Source: Planctomycetota bacterium (GTDB taxonomy: Bacteria > Planctomycetota > UBA1135 > GCA-002686595). From it: 32,082 bases of DNA. Below the pieces are notes generated by a model, which ran no database searches, was not told where the DNA came from, and saw only the letters and a list, made by a program, of their open reading frames with translations. Shown piece by piece: positions 17,034 through 25,454 of the stretch. Every line of letters begins with the position of its first letter. Position 1 is the stretch's first letter. A program made the position numbers and the translations under genes. The DNA is taken from positions 1-32,082 of the forward strand of contig PKCK01000071.1 of assembly GCA_002862085.1 (NCBI GenBank), written 5' to 3'.

Positions 17034-19514
17034 ATGGCCACGCCGGGCCGTCACGTAACCCGTCACCTCTCCATGATTCTGAATCAGAACACGTGCAGGC
17101 GCCGCGTTCCCCGCAGGGCCTCTTCTCGACTCGCGGCGCTCCTCGCCGGGACTGCGCTGCTGCTGACCGCATGCTCTGGCGGTGACGAGGACCCGATGAG
17201 CGGAGCGTTCCGCTACGAGAGGCTCACGTTCGAGGGTCAGCCGCTGGACACGGAGGTGGTGTGGAACGTCGAGGTCGAGAACATGGGGGAGCTCACCCCG
17301 GTGGGGCCCGGGCTGGACTGGATCCTCGAGTCGCCGGAGCGGTCGGGCATCCGCGATGTCAACGGCCGGCCGAGCGCGGTGCTGGAGGGGAGAGGCAGCG
17401 GGCGCCAGGTCAGGATCCCGCTCCGTGAGAGCGAGCGCGACTTCAACACGGTGATCGTCGAGCTGGGCGCGTTGCCGAAGGTTGCCGTGAAGAAGGCGGA
17501 GGTCGCGCCCTACAAGGATGGGATCCCGCTCGTCCCTGCCCAGGTCGTCGAGATCGGCAACACCGGGGAGTGGACGACGCGGTCGCTGAGCTTCAAACGG
17601 CTGGGGGGCCTGAGCGAGAAACCCGACGAGGTGCGGGTCCGCTTCACGGGGGGAGGCCGCTACGGGGTCGTCTCGCGCATCTCGCTGGCTCGCGCTCCCG
17701 TGCACGCGGAGATCGACATGTCCGCGGCAGCCTCCCGGAGCTGGCCGATGGTCGCGATCGGAGCCGTCTACCGGAGGATCGCCCACGTGACGACCGACTC
17801 CGTCGCCCGATCGGCGTTCGACATCGGTCGCGGAGATCGAGTCGAGATCTTCCTGGGCGTGGATCCGGTCTACGCCATGGATGGCGAACGGTTGACGTTC
17901 CACTGTGATCTCACCGTCGGGAGCCTGATCAACCCGAGGGAGGTCACCGTGAAGCGCGGGGAGTGGAAGCGCGTGATGTGGGAGTCCGGGCCCGAGATGG
18001 TCGGCGAAGCTCTGCTGGAGGTGACCGCGACATCGACCCGGCAGGAAGGGGTCGGCGTCGGCGTGATCGGCGACGCCTCGGTCAGCCACGCTGGTGCGAA
18101 CGCGCCCCTCGCGCTCCTGATCACGTCCGACACTCACCGCGCGGACCACATCAGCATCGCCAACGACCGGTCGATCGTCCGGACTCCTCACCTGGACGAC
18201 CTCGCCCGCACGGGCGTCCTCTTCGAGGACTGCTTCTCCCAGACGAACGTCACCAACCCCTCCCACATCTCGTTGATGACGGGCCTGCACCCGCGGGACA
18301 CGGGGATCGTGGACAACCGGAAGCGGATGGCACGGCGCGCGGAGACCATCGCCGAGGCCTACGCCGCGGCTGGTTATCGCACGTTCGCGACCACGAGCGC
18401 GTTCCACCTGCAGGACACCCACTCCGGGCTGGGACAGGGGTTCGACCGCATGGAGGGACCGATCGAGCTGGAGCGTGACGGAGAGATCTCCATCGGGATC
18501 CTCATGGACTGGATCGAGGAGTCGGAAGGGCTCCCCGTGTTCGCCTGGCTTCACCTGTTCGACGCCCACGAACCGTACGGCCCGCCGAAGCCCTTCGACA
18601 AGCGGTACTACGACGGGGACGACCCCTTCGCCGGCGACGATCCCGACATCGATCCGAAGCTCATTCCGGAGTGGCTCACGGGTCTCAAGGACCTCGACTA
18701 CCCGTACGCGCAGTACCGCGCGGAGGTCGATTACCTCGACGGCGCTCTGTGTGAACTCCTCGAGCACGATCGCGTCGCGAGCGGGCTCGTCGCGTTCACG
18801 GCGGATCACGGCGAGTCCTTCGGGCAGCACGGGATCTGGTGGAACCACGCCGGCCTCTACCCCGACACGGTGCACATCCCGCTCATCATGCGCTGGCCCG
18901 CGGGGCCGGTAGGCGTGAGCGTGAAAGGAGCCGTCCGGCAATCGGACGTCGCAGCGACGATGCTCGAGATCTCCGGCATCGATCGAGGAGAGATTCCAGG
19001 CGAGGACCTTCGCCGGGCGATCGACGACGAGCTCAAGATCGATGCGAGGTACATGCTCGGGTCGCACTTCATGAACGCGGCGGTGCAGTTGGGCAAGTAC
19101 CTGTTCGTCATGGACATCCGGCCCCACTTCGAGCGGTCCAACGAGAAACTTCGTTTGACCGGGGTGTCGGAGCTCTACGACATCTCGATCGACCCCGACT
19201 GCGAGAACGACCTCCTGATCGAGGAGTTCGACATCGCGAGACGACTTCGCCAGCGTCTGATCGAGTGGCTGGAGAGTGCCGAGGATCTGTCGCTCTCCGA
19301 GAGCCAGCAGAGGACCTCCAACGACGAGGCCATGCTCGAGGGACTCGGGTATGCGAGCAGCAACACCGCGACCTCGACGTCTTGGTGGGATCCCGAGCGC
19401 TGGGCCCAGGGCGGATGGAAGAACAGCCCCTGGAACCACCTCTTCAGCGAAGAGGATTACGACCTCGATTCGTTCCGGGACGCGGTCGTGGCCTGGGAAG
19501 AGCGGCTCCGCTAG
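17034..19514 (+). CDS. Large sulfatase-superfamily lipoprotein with N-terminal beta domain
   Basis: An 826-residue lipoprotein with an Arg-rich N-region and lipobox L44-T-A-C47. An alternative ATG at 17073 removes 13 residues and gives a more ordinary signal peptide. Residues about 55-350 are predominantly beta strands without a family I can name. Residues about 358-720 are a sulfatase/alkaline-phosphatase fold: LLITSDTHRADH (D366), T407-N-P-S-H then ISLMTGLHPRDTGI, FAWLHLFDAHEPYG, and TADHGESFGQHG. As in the other sulfatase-like gene here, the formylglycine Cys/Ser is Thr and the next Arg is His. The last ~60 residues are Ser/Thr/Trp-rich. Function: probably a periplasmic or surface hydrolase of phosphate- or sulfate-type esters. 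It converges on the VTC gene. Confidence 0.85.
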   Translation: MATPGRHVTRHLSMILNQNTCRRRVPRRASSRLAALLAGTALLLTACSGGDEDPMSGAFRYERLTFEGQPLDTEVVWNVEVENMGELTPVGPGLDWILESPERSGIRDVNGRPSAVLEGRGSGRQVRIPLRESERDFNTVIVELGALPKVAVKKAEVAPYKDGIPLVPAQVVEIGNTGEWTTRSLSFKRLGGLSEKPDEVRVRFTGGGRYGVVSRISLARAPVHAEIDMSAAASRSWPMVAIGAVYRRIAHVTTDSVARSAFDIGRGDRVEIFLGVDPVYAMDGERLTFHCDLTVGSLINPREVTVKRGEWKRVMWESGPEMVGEALLEVTATSTRQEGVGVGVIGDASVSHAGANAPLALLITSDTHRADHISIANDRSIVRTPHLDDLARTGVLFEDCFSQTNVTNPSHISLMTGLHPRDTGIVDNRKRMARRAETIAEAYAAAGYRTFATTSAFHLQDTHSGLGQGFDRMEGPIELERDGEISIGILMDWIEESEGLPVFAWLHLFDAHEPYGPPKPFDKRYYDGDDPFAGDDPDIDPKLIPEWLTGLKDLDYPYAQYRAEVDYLDGALCELLEHDRVASGLVAFTADHGESFGQHGIWWNHAGLYPDTVHIPLIMRWPAGPVGVSVKGAVRQSDVAATMLEISGIDRGEIPGEDLRRAIDDELKIDARYMLGSHFMNAAVQLGKYLFVMDIRPHFERSNEKLRLTGVSELYDISIDPDCENDLLIEEFDIARRLRQRLIEWLESAEDLSLSESQQRTSNDEAMLEGLGYASSNTATSTSWWDPERWAQGGWKNSPWNHLFSEEDYDLDSFRDAVVAWEERLR

Positions 19515-19546
19515 CGAGCGGTCGAGCAAGAGGTTCAGCGCTCGCT
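19513..19546 (+). terminator. Hairpin after the large sulfatase-fold gene
   Basis: AGCGAGCG (19513-19520) and CGCTCGCT (19539-19546) are perfect reverse complements across an 18-nt loop, beginning at the stop codon. Plausible terminator in the 222-bp gap before the convergent VTC gene; the long loop lowers confidence. Confidence 0.35.
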
Positions 19547-19736
19547 GCGCGGGTATCGAGCCGGTCAGGACCCGGCGGCAGCTCTGCAGATGAACGGGAC
19601 GCCTCTGGCGACCCTCTCTGCTCCCGCGCGCCGAGAGACGGTGGACGGGGGCCGCCGCGGCGCATCGGACCCGGCGCGAGGGCGTGCTCGCGCACCTCGC
19701 TCGCGGGCTCCTCGCCGTTGTGGCGCTCGAGAGGGG

Positions 19737-20516
19737 TCAGCCGTGATCCTCGACCTGGCCGAGGGCTTTCATGCAGGCGCAGAACTTGGAGATGGACACG
19801 CGCCTGAGCTCCGTGGACTGGATCAAGCGGTGGAACCACTTCGGCAGGCGGTAGCGGAACTTGACCTCGAGGATGGTGTAGCCCGGCAGGACCCGGACGG
19901 AGCGGGCTGCCGGCCCGGGGAAGAGCGTGTCCGTCGCGGTCCCCCGGAGGTTGTCGTCGAAGGTCATCCGGAACTCGGAGTCGTACTTGCTGATGTACGG
20001 ACGCCGCTGGTAGTCCACCAGGGTCACCGGGCGCAGGCGCTCACGCGCGAGCTCGAACTGGAACTGCTCGCGGATGGGCCCGTCCTCGATGCGGCCGAGC
20101 ACGTCCGCGGTCTGGGTGTCACCGAAGAGGGAGCCGGCCGTGGGCTGCTCCACGCTCTCCGACAGCGGCGTACGGTGCTTGAAGACGAGGTTGTTGTGCC
20201 GGCCCTTGATCTCGAGGAACTGGGGCGTGCCGTCGTTCACCGTGCCCGTGTAGGTACGGAGCCGGAACTTCTGTCGGTGCTTCTGCCCGTCCTCTTTCTC
20301 CCAGTACTTCGCTCGCGCGTCGTTGTCGAAGTAGAGGCTGCGGACGAAGTACTTGGTCCCCGGCTGGTTCGCCACGAACGGATCCAGCTCGACGAAGTAC
20401 TGGAACTGCCCCTCGAGTTCCTCGCGGACGCGCTCGGGCAGGATGTACTTGAACTCGAAGCGCGAGAAGTGGAGCTTCGTGCGCTGCTCGGCGGGCGTGG
20501 GCGTGGGCTCGGACAA
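19737..20516 (-). CDS. VTC-domain protein (polyphosphate polymerase-like)
   Basis: A 259-residue soluble protein spanning a complete VTC domain (PF09359), the triphosphate-tunnel fold of yeast Vtc4. Tunnel residues can be placed: FSRFEFKYILP, VRSLYFDN, KFRLRTY (K83, R85, R87), FLEIKGR (E102, K104), VFKHRTPLS, VTLVDYQRRPY, and the C-terminal YTILEVKFR and SKFCACMK. Family members make or bind polyphosphate, so a role in phosphate storage is plausible, but bacterial single-domain members are largely uncharacterised. No ATG fits: the frame is open far upstream into Arg/Pro-rich non-coding sequence. I choose the TTG at 20516, which begins LSEPTPTPAEQRTKLHFSRFEF just before the domain. A TAGGAT hexamer (minus strand, 20542-20547) lies 25 nt upstream. 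Confidence 0.85.
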   Translation of the reverse strand: MSEPTPTPAEQRTKLHFSRFEFKYILPERVREELEGQFQYFVELDPFVANQPGTKYFVRSLYFDNDARAKYWEKEDGQKHRQKFRLRTYTGTVNDGTPQFLEIKGRHNNLVFKHRTPLSESVEQPTAGSLFGDTQTADVLGRIEDGPIREQFQFELARERLRPVTLVDYQRRPYISKYDSEFRMTFDDNLRGTATDTLFPGPAARSVRVLPGYTILEVKFRYRLPKWFHRLIQSTELRRVSISKFCACMKALGQVEDHG

Positions 20517-20952
20517 GGGTCTCGGCGGGCTCGGCGTTCGAATCCTATCCCCTGTCCCGGCCGGGGGCCGAGTCGGGGGCTCGCTCGCAGGGGCTGGAGC
20601 CGCGTGCAGCCCGGAGACATGCAGGTCCTTTGGAGGGTCTCGACGGGGTCGTCGCCGGACCGTCCGGCCGCCCTCGGGAATCTCTCGATCCGACCGGCGG
20701 GGGGCCGGAGGGATCGCCGAGCCTGCGCGCTGCTTCGCTCCGGGCCGTCCGAGTGGCCTGCGCGGGGATGGACGCCCACCGCACGACGGCGAGTCGAGGC
20801 CGTCTTCAGGTGGACGTGGGGGGGGCGGGTCCTCGCCCACGGGGCTCGTCGAGATGGTGGGCCTGTTCGTCGATCCTCTGCGGTCCTCACGCTCGTGGGC
20901 GGCGGAGGCGCGCCGCGACGGCGCATCGGATTTGGCACCATGGCGCCACACC
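20517..20952. other. Divergent intergenic region, 436 bp
   Basis: Lies between the divergent VTC and rmuC genes. Frames here are Arg/Pro/Gly-rich and do not show coding bias. The minus-strand hexamer TAGGAT at 20542-20547 is the likely -10 element for the VTC gene. Just before rmuC the sequence CCATGG occurs at 20939-20944 and again at 20951-20956, where the second copy contains the rmuC start codon. Confidence 0.45.
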
Positions 20953-22416
20953 ATGGATCCCATCACCGCAGCGCTGATCGGCGCCATCGTCGGCGCGGCC
21001 ATCGGGTTCGCCGTCGGCAAGAAATCCGCCCCTGCCCCCGCCCCGACCACGGGGGGCGCCGCCGTCGACCTCGCCCGGATGGAGGAGCAGCTCGCCTCCT
21101 CGAAGGCTCAGGCCGAGCTCCTCCAGGGCGAGCGAGAGGGAGAGCGCGGTCGCTGGGAGAAAGAGCGCCTGGAGCTCGAGGAGAAGCTCGGCGAGCTCCG
21201 GAAGGCCCGATCCGAGCAGGAGTCGGCGGCCGCTGCGCTGCGCGCCCGGCTCGGCGAGCGCGAGGAGAGCCTCGCCGAGCAGAAGAAGAGCTTCGAGACC
21301 CAGAAGGCCGCCCTCAAGGACGAGTTCAAAGCGCTCTCGGAGAAGATCTACGCCGAGAAGCAGGAGGCGCTCGAGGCGCGCAACCAGAAGAGCGTCGGGA
21401 GTCTGCTGGAGCCCTTGAAGGCGCAGCTCTCCGAGTTCCGCAAGCGCGTCGACGAGGTCCACAAGAACGACGTGGAGTTGGGCGGCGAGCTGAAGCAGCA
21501 GCTGAAGAGCCTCAAGAAGATGAACGAGTCCCTCCAGGACGAGGCCGGGAACCTCGCCAAGGCGCTGCGCGGCGAGAAGAAGACGCTCGGCAACTGGGGG
21601 GAGGTCCAGGTGGAGAAGCTCCTCGAGTTCGCGGGGCTGCAGAAGGGCCGTGAGTACGGCCGCGAGGACAACTTCAAGGACGGCGAGGGCTCCAACTTCC
21701 GCCCCGACTTCGTCCTCTACCTCCCCGGCGACCGGCACATGATCGTCGACTCGAAGGTGTCACTCGGCGACTACATCGAGAGCGTCAGCGCCGAGGATCC
21801 CGCCGAGGCACAGGCCGCCCTCGATCGCCACGTGGCCTGCGTGCGCAGCCACGTCAACGAACTCGCGAGCAAGGACTACACGAAGCTCGAGGGCATGCAG
21901 TCCCCGGACTTCGTGTTCATGTTCATGCCCATCGAGACGGCCTATCTCGCCGCGTTCCAGGCGGACCCCGGGCTCTTCGAGTACGCGTACGCCAGGAAGA
22001 TCGCGGTGGTGACGCCGAACACGCTGCTGCCCATCCTCCGCACGGTGGCGAGCCTCTGGCAGATCGAGAAGCGCAACCGCAGCACGATGCAGCTGGCCGA
22101 CCAGGCGGGCAAGATCCACTCGAAGCTCGCCGTGTTCGCGGAGACCTTCAAGAAGGTCGAGCAGCAGCTCGAGACCGCGATGGGCAGCTACCAGCGGGCC
22201 AAGGGGCAGCTGGTCGGCGGCCGCGGCAACCTCGTGCGACTCGTCGAGGGTTTCCGGGAGCTCGGCGTGAAGACCACGAAGAACCTGCCCCCCGAGCTGG
22301 TGGAGGACTCGCTCACCGGCGCGGAGTTGCTCGAGGCCGCGGACGGGAACGGAGAGGTGATCGACGCGCTTCCCGCCGCCGCCGAGGAGCCCGAGGAGCA
22401 GCAGGCGCAGGGCTGA
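20953..22416 (+). CDS. rmuC: DNA recombination protein RmuC homologue
   Basis: A 487-residue protein with the full RmuC architecture. An N-terminal membrane helix (PITAALIGAIVGAAIGFAVG) is followed by a long coiled coil (residues about 40-210, many EKxELEEKL-type repeats). The conserved nuclease-like domain follows: NWGEVQVEKLLEFAGL, FRPDFVLYLPGDRHMIVDSKVSL, SPDFVFMFMPIETAYLAA, KIAVVTPNTLLPILRTVASLW and a final GRGNLVRLVEGFRELGVKTTK. E. coli RmuC limits recombination at inverted repeats and has a predicted PD-(D/E)xK endonuclease fold; the D and DSK residues are present here. The ATG at 20953 is chosen because it starts directly at the membrane helix, although the frame is open upstream. The C-terminus ends in a short acidic tail (AAAEEPEEQQAQG). 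Confidence 0.95.
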   Translation: MDPITAALIGAIVGAAIGFAVGKKSAPAPAPTTGGAAVDLARMEEQLASSKAQAELLQGEREGERGRWEKERLELEEKLGELRKARSEQESAAAALRARLGEREESLAEQKKSFETQKAALKDEFKALSEKIYAEKQEALEARNQKSVGSLLEPLKAQLSEFRKRVDEVHKNDVELGGELKQQLKSLKKMNESLQDEAGNLAKALRGEKKTLGNWGEVQVEKLLEFAGLQKGREYGREDNFKDGEGSNFRPDFVLYLPGDRHMIVDSKVSLGDYIESVSAEDPAEAQAALDRHVACVRSHVNELASKDYTKLEGMQSPDFVFMFMPIETAYLAAFQADPGLFEYAYARKIAVVTPNTLLPILRTVASLWQIEKRNRSTMQLADQAGKIHSKLAVFAETFKKVEQQLETAMGSYQRAKGQLVGGRGNLVRLVEGFRELGVKTTKNLPPELVEDSLTGAELLEAADGNGEVIDALPAAAEEPEEQQAQG

Positions 22417-22773
22417 GCACGGGCGGGCCCGCGATCTTGCGAGCCGGGCCGGTCACTGCGGCTCGGCGACGACGCCGCGATTCGCCTCCAGGCTGCGTGC
22501 GGCACCTCCGGACCGCAGGGCCTGGCAGGGCCTCCGGGGGCTCGATCTTCCTTCTCGGGCTGGTCGCGCAGCCACGCACGCGGGCGGCGTACGGCCTGTC
22601 GGGGGGCAGATCCGTCCCTGGCCCGCCGGAGGTGCGGCTTTGCGACGCACCTCCTGATACGAGATCAGGCCCCACCCGCTGTCACCCCCAGGAAGACCCT
22701 CATTGAGTCACAGGGCGGATCGCTCGATGTCGGTGTCGGACCGCCTCGCGCGGCGCGGTCCTGACCCCTCCCC
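22417..22773. other. Intergenic region between rmuC and the flagellin gene, 357 bp
   Basis: No gene is supported here; open frames are Arg/Pro-rich. It contains the double hairpin listed separately. I looked for sigma-28 (TAAA-N15-GCCGATAA) and sigma-54 (TGGCAC-N5-TTGC) elements before the flagellin gene and found no credible match. Confidence 0.5.
22628..22669 (+). promoter_or_regulatory. Overlapping hairpins upstream of the flagellin gene
   Basis: GGAGGTGCG (22628-22636) and CGCACCTCC (22646-22654) form a perfect 9-bp stem. CCTGAT (22653-22658) and ATCAGG (22664-22669) form a second 6-bp stem. The two share two bases, so both cannot be fully formed together. It may be the rmuC terminator or a switch in the flagellin leader. 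Confidence 0.4.
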
Positions 22774-23616
22774 ATGGGCCTGCGCATCAACACCAACATC
22801 CACTCGCTGAACGCTCAGCGGCACCTCGCGGCCTCCACCCGGGCCGTCGGGCGGGTCTTCAGTCAGCTCGCGAGCGGCCGACGGATCACCGTGGCCGCGG
22901 ACGACCCGGCGGGCCTCGCCATCGCCAATCGGATGACCGCGGCGGTGCGCTCCCTGGCGGTGGCGCGCGACAACGTGCTCGACGGCGCGAACATGATCGA
23001 CGTGGCCGAGGGCACGCTCGAGGAGCTCAGCGATCTCCTCGGACGGACCCGCGAGCTCATGCTGCAGTCCGCCAACGGCGCGCTCTCCCCCGAGGACCGC
23101 GCCACGATCGACACGGAGCGCGCGCAACTCGCCGAGGAAGCGATCCGCATGGTCGAGGTGGTCGACTTCAACGGGATCAGTCTGTTCGGCGTACGCGGTG
23201 ATCCCCAGATCGTCACGGTCACGCTCCAGATCGGCCGCGAAGAGGGCGACACGCTCGAGGTCGAGATGCCCGAGGCCATGCGCATCGCGGTCGGGCTCAA
23301 GGACCTGAGTGCGCGCACCCCCCAGGCCGCGCGGGGAGGTCTGGCTCAGCTCGACGCCTCGATCGACCTGATCTCGCGCGGGCGCGGCTCTCTCGGCGCG
23401 ACGCGTAACCGCCTCGAGATCGCCGCGCGCAGCCTCGCCACCGAGCGCGAGAACACCTCCGCCTCCCGTTCGCGCATCCTGGACGTCGACTACGCCGTGG
23501 CGACCGCCGAGCTGACGCGCGTGCAGATCCTGCAGAACGCCAGCGCGACGGTGCTGTCCCAGGCGAACGTCCTGCCGTCGCTCGCGCTCACGCTGCTCGA
23601 CGGCAGCGTGTCCTGA
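22774..23616 (+). CDS. fliC: Flagellin, minimal (D0/D1 only)
   Basis: A 280-residue flagellin. The N-terminal D0/D1 half has all hallmarks: GLRINTNIHSLNAQRHL, QLASGRRITVAADDPAGLAIANRM, DGANMIDVAEGTLEEL and LLGRTRELMLQSANG. The C-terminal half also fits: RGSLGATRNRLE, RILDVDYAVATAELTRVQILQNA and LSQANVLPSLALTLL. The central part (about 140-190) is only a short beta insertion, so D2/D3 outer domains are missing, as in other short flagellins. Secretion would be by the flagellar export apparatus; there is no signal peptide. No other flagellar gene (chaperone FliS, cap FliD, regulators) lies in this window. It is followed by strong tandem hairpins and converges with the beta-helix protein gene. 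Confidence 0.97.
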   Translation: MGLRINTNIHSLNAQRHLAASTRAVGRVFSQLASGRRITVAADDPAGLAIANRMTAAVRSLAVARDNVLDGANMIDVAEGTLEELSDLLGRTRELMLQSANGALSPEDRATIDTERAQLAEEAIRMVEVVDFNGISLFGVRGDPQIVTVTLQIGREEGDTLEVEMPEAMRIAVGLKDLSARTPQAARGGLAQLDASIDLISRGRGSLGATRNRLEIAARSLATERENTSASRSRILDVDYAVATAELTRVQILQNASATVLSQANVLPSLALTLLDGSVS

Positions 23617-23709
23617 GCGAGGCGACCTCCGGACGGGCGAGGGCCGCCCCGGCGCCTTCCTCCCCGCTGACCGGCAGCTCGCCTCCCGCTGCTGCTCGAG
23701 ACGCTCCCT

Positions 23710-23772
23710 CGGCGCTCTTCACCTGAAGAGGTGAGCGCCGTGGGAGGCCACGAGCGCGCTGCTCGTGGCCTC
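23710..23772. terminator. Two strong tandem hairpins after the flagellin gene
   Basis: First: CGGCGCTC (23710-23717) pairs with GAGCGCCG (23733-23740), with inner pairing ACCT/AGGT around GAAG and a 3-nt bulge. Second: GAGGCCACGAGC (23744-23755) pairs perfectly with GCTCGTGGCCTC (23761-23772) across a 5-nt loop, a 12-bp stem. They lie between convergent genes, so they are probably a bidirectional terminator. No U-tract. Confidence 0.6.
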
Positions 23773-23891
23773 GATCCGGAGAACGGGAGGGTGCAGCGGC
23801 ATGCGGCCTCGGGGTGGACATGGGCCGCGCGAAGCGCACGGCCCGGTCGGACGAGTGGCTCCTGACCCGGCGATGGGGGCGGGCGCCGCGC

Positions 23892-25454
23892 TCAGGGACA
23901 GAAGGTCACCACGAGTCCGTCGGAGAAGTTGAAGCCGGCCGCACCTGCGTTCGGATCGCGGTACCAGAACTGGAAGCGCCAGGTCTCGAACGCGGAGACC
24001 GTGTTGACGCCCACCGTGAACGGGTCGGCGCTCAGGTCGAGGAGAACGCTCGCCGAGCCGGCTCCGTCCGTCGTGATCACCGGCACGATCCGCGCGAAGG
24101 GCGCCGCCACGCAGAGGTTGCCGTCCCCGAAGATCGCGAAGTCCTCGTCCGCGCCGTAGAAGAACAGCCCGACCTGGAACGGCGGCGCGCTGCTCACGGA
24201 GAGCGTCAGGTCGTTCGTGTCCAGGCTCGTCGAGCCGCTGGCGCCGATCGCCGCGGACTGCCCCGTCGAGTTCGCTGTGGCGACGCAGTAGGTCTTGACC
24301 ACGCATTCGCAGCTGTCGAGGACCCCGTTGACGTTCTGGTCGAGGCCCGGATCGCCCGCGATCTGGCACTCGTCCGGAACACCATCTTCGTCGCAGTCCG
24401 CGCTGGATCCGCTGGCGATGTCAGCGACGTCCGGGACGCCGTTGCCGTTGCAGTCGGGCAAGCCGTCGCAGTCCGGTCCATAGCTGCCCATGTCCGCGAT
24501 CGTGCCGTCGCAGTCGAGATCGGTCCCAGGATCACCGGCGTCGATGCACGGGGAGCCGGCCTGGATCCGGTAGTCACGCCCCGCGTAGTCGACGAACAGG
24601 GGGTCGGCGTCGATGACACCCTGTCCGCCGTATCCGCCCTGGATGTCACAGTAGGAGACCGTGGCCTCGGTGCCCTGGTTGTAGGGAAAGGCGAACGCTC
24701 CGATCTGATTGCCGGCGTTGCCCCAGCAGATCGTGTTCTTGACCCAGACCCGACCGTTGTTGGCCATCGAGATGCCGCCCTGGTGGCCGAAGAAGTTGTT
24801 GCTGTCGTTGCCCACCACGGTGCAGCGGTCGAAGGACATGGTGCCGTAACCGTCGACGAGCGTGGCGCCGCCGCTGGCCCACGCGCGGTTGTGGCTGATC
24901 TCACAGCGAACGACGTCCACGTGGGAGGGGACGAGACTCGCGGAGCGGCCGCCGGAGTAGATGCCGCCGGCGAAGGTCCCCGTGCTCAGGGCGTTCTCCG
25001 TGATCAAGCAGTCCTCGATGCGCAGCTGGCTCCCCGAGCCGACGTGGACCGCGCCGCCGTAGTAGTCGAAGCCATAGCTGGACGGCAGGGGAAGCCCCGC
25101 TCCCCTGGTCAGGGTGAAGCCCGCGATCCGAGTGCCGGTGGGTTCCCCGGAGGTGAGCGCGAAGATCGTGTTGTTCAGCCCGGACCCGTCGATGATCGTC
25201 TGCTCGAGGCCCTCGACCCCGATCACCTCGAGGCGCTTGCCTCGAAGGGTCATGACTTCGTTGTAGGTGCCAGGCAGGACCAGGATCCGATCCCCGTCGG
25301 AGGCCGCGTCGATCGCGGCCTGGATGCTCTCACCAGGGCCGACCGTCCAGTCCGCAGCGTGTGCTGGGGCGACGAGCGAGAGGAAGAGAAGGGCCAAGCC
25401 CGGGGGCAGCAGCTGGCCTCGGGAGGGTGACGATGCGAGATGAGCGGTGTTCAT
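23892..25454 (-). CDS. Secreted beta-helix protein with calcium loops and NSTG-type C-terminal module
   Basis: A 520-residue secreted protein. The signal peptide ends at APAHA (residue about 33). Residues about 35-310 form a right-handed parallel beta-helix of the NosD/pectate-lyase-like kind: DWTVGPGESIQAAIDAASDG, ILVLPGTYNE, repeated GGA/GGI turns and the closing DADPLFVD ... GSPCIDAGDP. Residues about 320-375 carry Asp/Asn-rich dockerin- or thrombospondin-like calcium loops (DCDGLPDCNGNGVPD, DCDEDGVPDECQ). The last 134 residues (from 387) are the Cys-containing module shared with the protein encoded at 28280-29425: YCVATANSTG ... GNLCV ... WRFQFWYRD ... SDGLVVTF. Likely a cell-surface or extracellular carbohydrate-binding or lyase-like protein; no catalytic residues can be assigned. 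AAGG lies 7 nt before the ATG. Confidence 0.85.
   Translation of the reverse strand: MNTAHLASSPSRGQLLPPGLALLFLSLVAPAHAADWTVGPGESIQAAIDAASDGDRILVLPGTYNEVMTLRGKRLEVIGVEGLEQTIIDGSGLNNTIFALTSGEPTGTRIAGFTLTRGAGLPLPSSYGFDYYGGAVHVGSGSQLRIEDCLITENALSTGTFAGGIYSGGRSASLVPSHVDVVRCEISHNRAWASGGATLVDGYGTMSFDRCTVVGNDSNNFFGHQGGISMANNGRVWVKNTICWGNAGNQIGAFAFPYNQGTEATVSYCDIQGGYGGQGVIDADPLFVDYAGRDYRIQAGSPCIDAGDPGTDLDCDGTIADMGSYGPDCDGLPDCNGNGVPDVADIASGSSADCDEDGVPDECQIAGDPGLDQNVNGVLDSCECVVKTYCVATANSTGQSAAIGASGSTSLDTNDLTLSVSSAPPFQVGLFFYGADEDFAIFGDGNLCVAAPFARIVPVITTDGAGSASVLLDLSADPFTVGVNTVSAFETWRFQFWYRDPNAGAAGFNFSDGLVVTFCP

Noticed and set aside
16956..19529. A very long open frame (about 857 codons) on the minus strand opposite the large sulfatase-fold gene
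   Set aside because: It mirrors a gene with clear family motifs. High GC removes stop codons from the opposite strand, and the translation is Arg/Asp/Val-rich with no recognisable domain.
20533..20552. GTTCGAATCC resembling a tRNA T-loop
   Set aside because: The flanking bases do not form the T-stem, and no anticodon, D-arm or acceptor stem can be placed around it. It is better explained as chance overlap with the TAGGAT element before the VTC gene.
22417..22773. Sigma-54 or sigma-28 promoter for the flagellin gene
   Set aside because: A CTGGC near 22617 has no TTGC at the right spacing, and no TAAA-N15-GCCGATAA is present.
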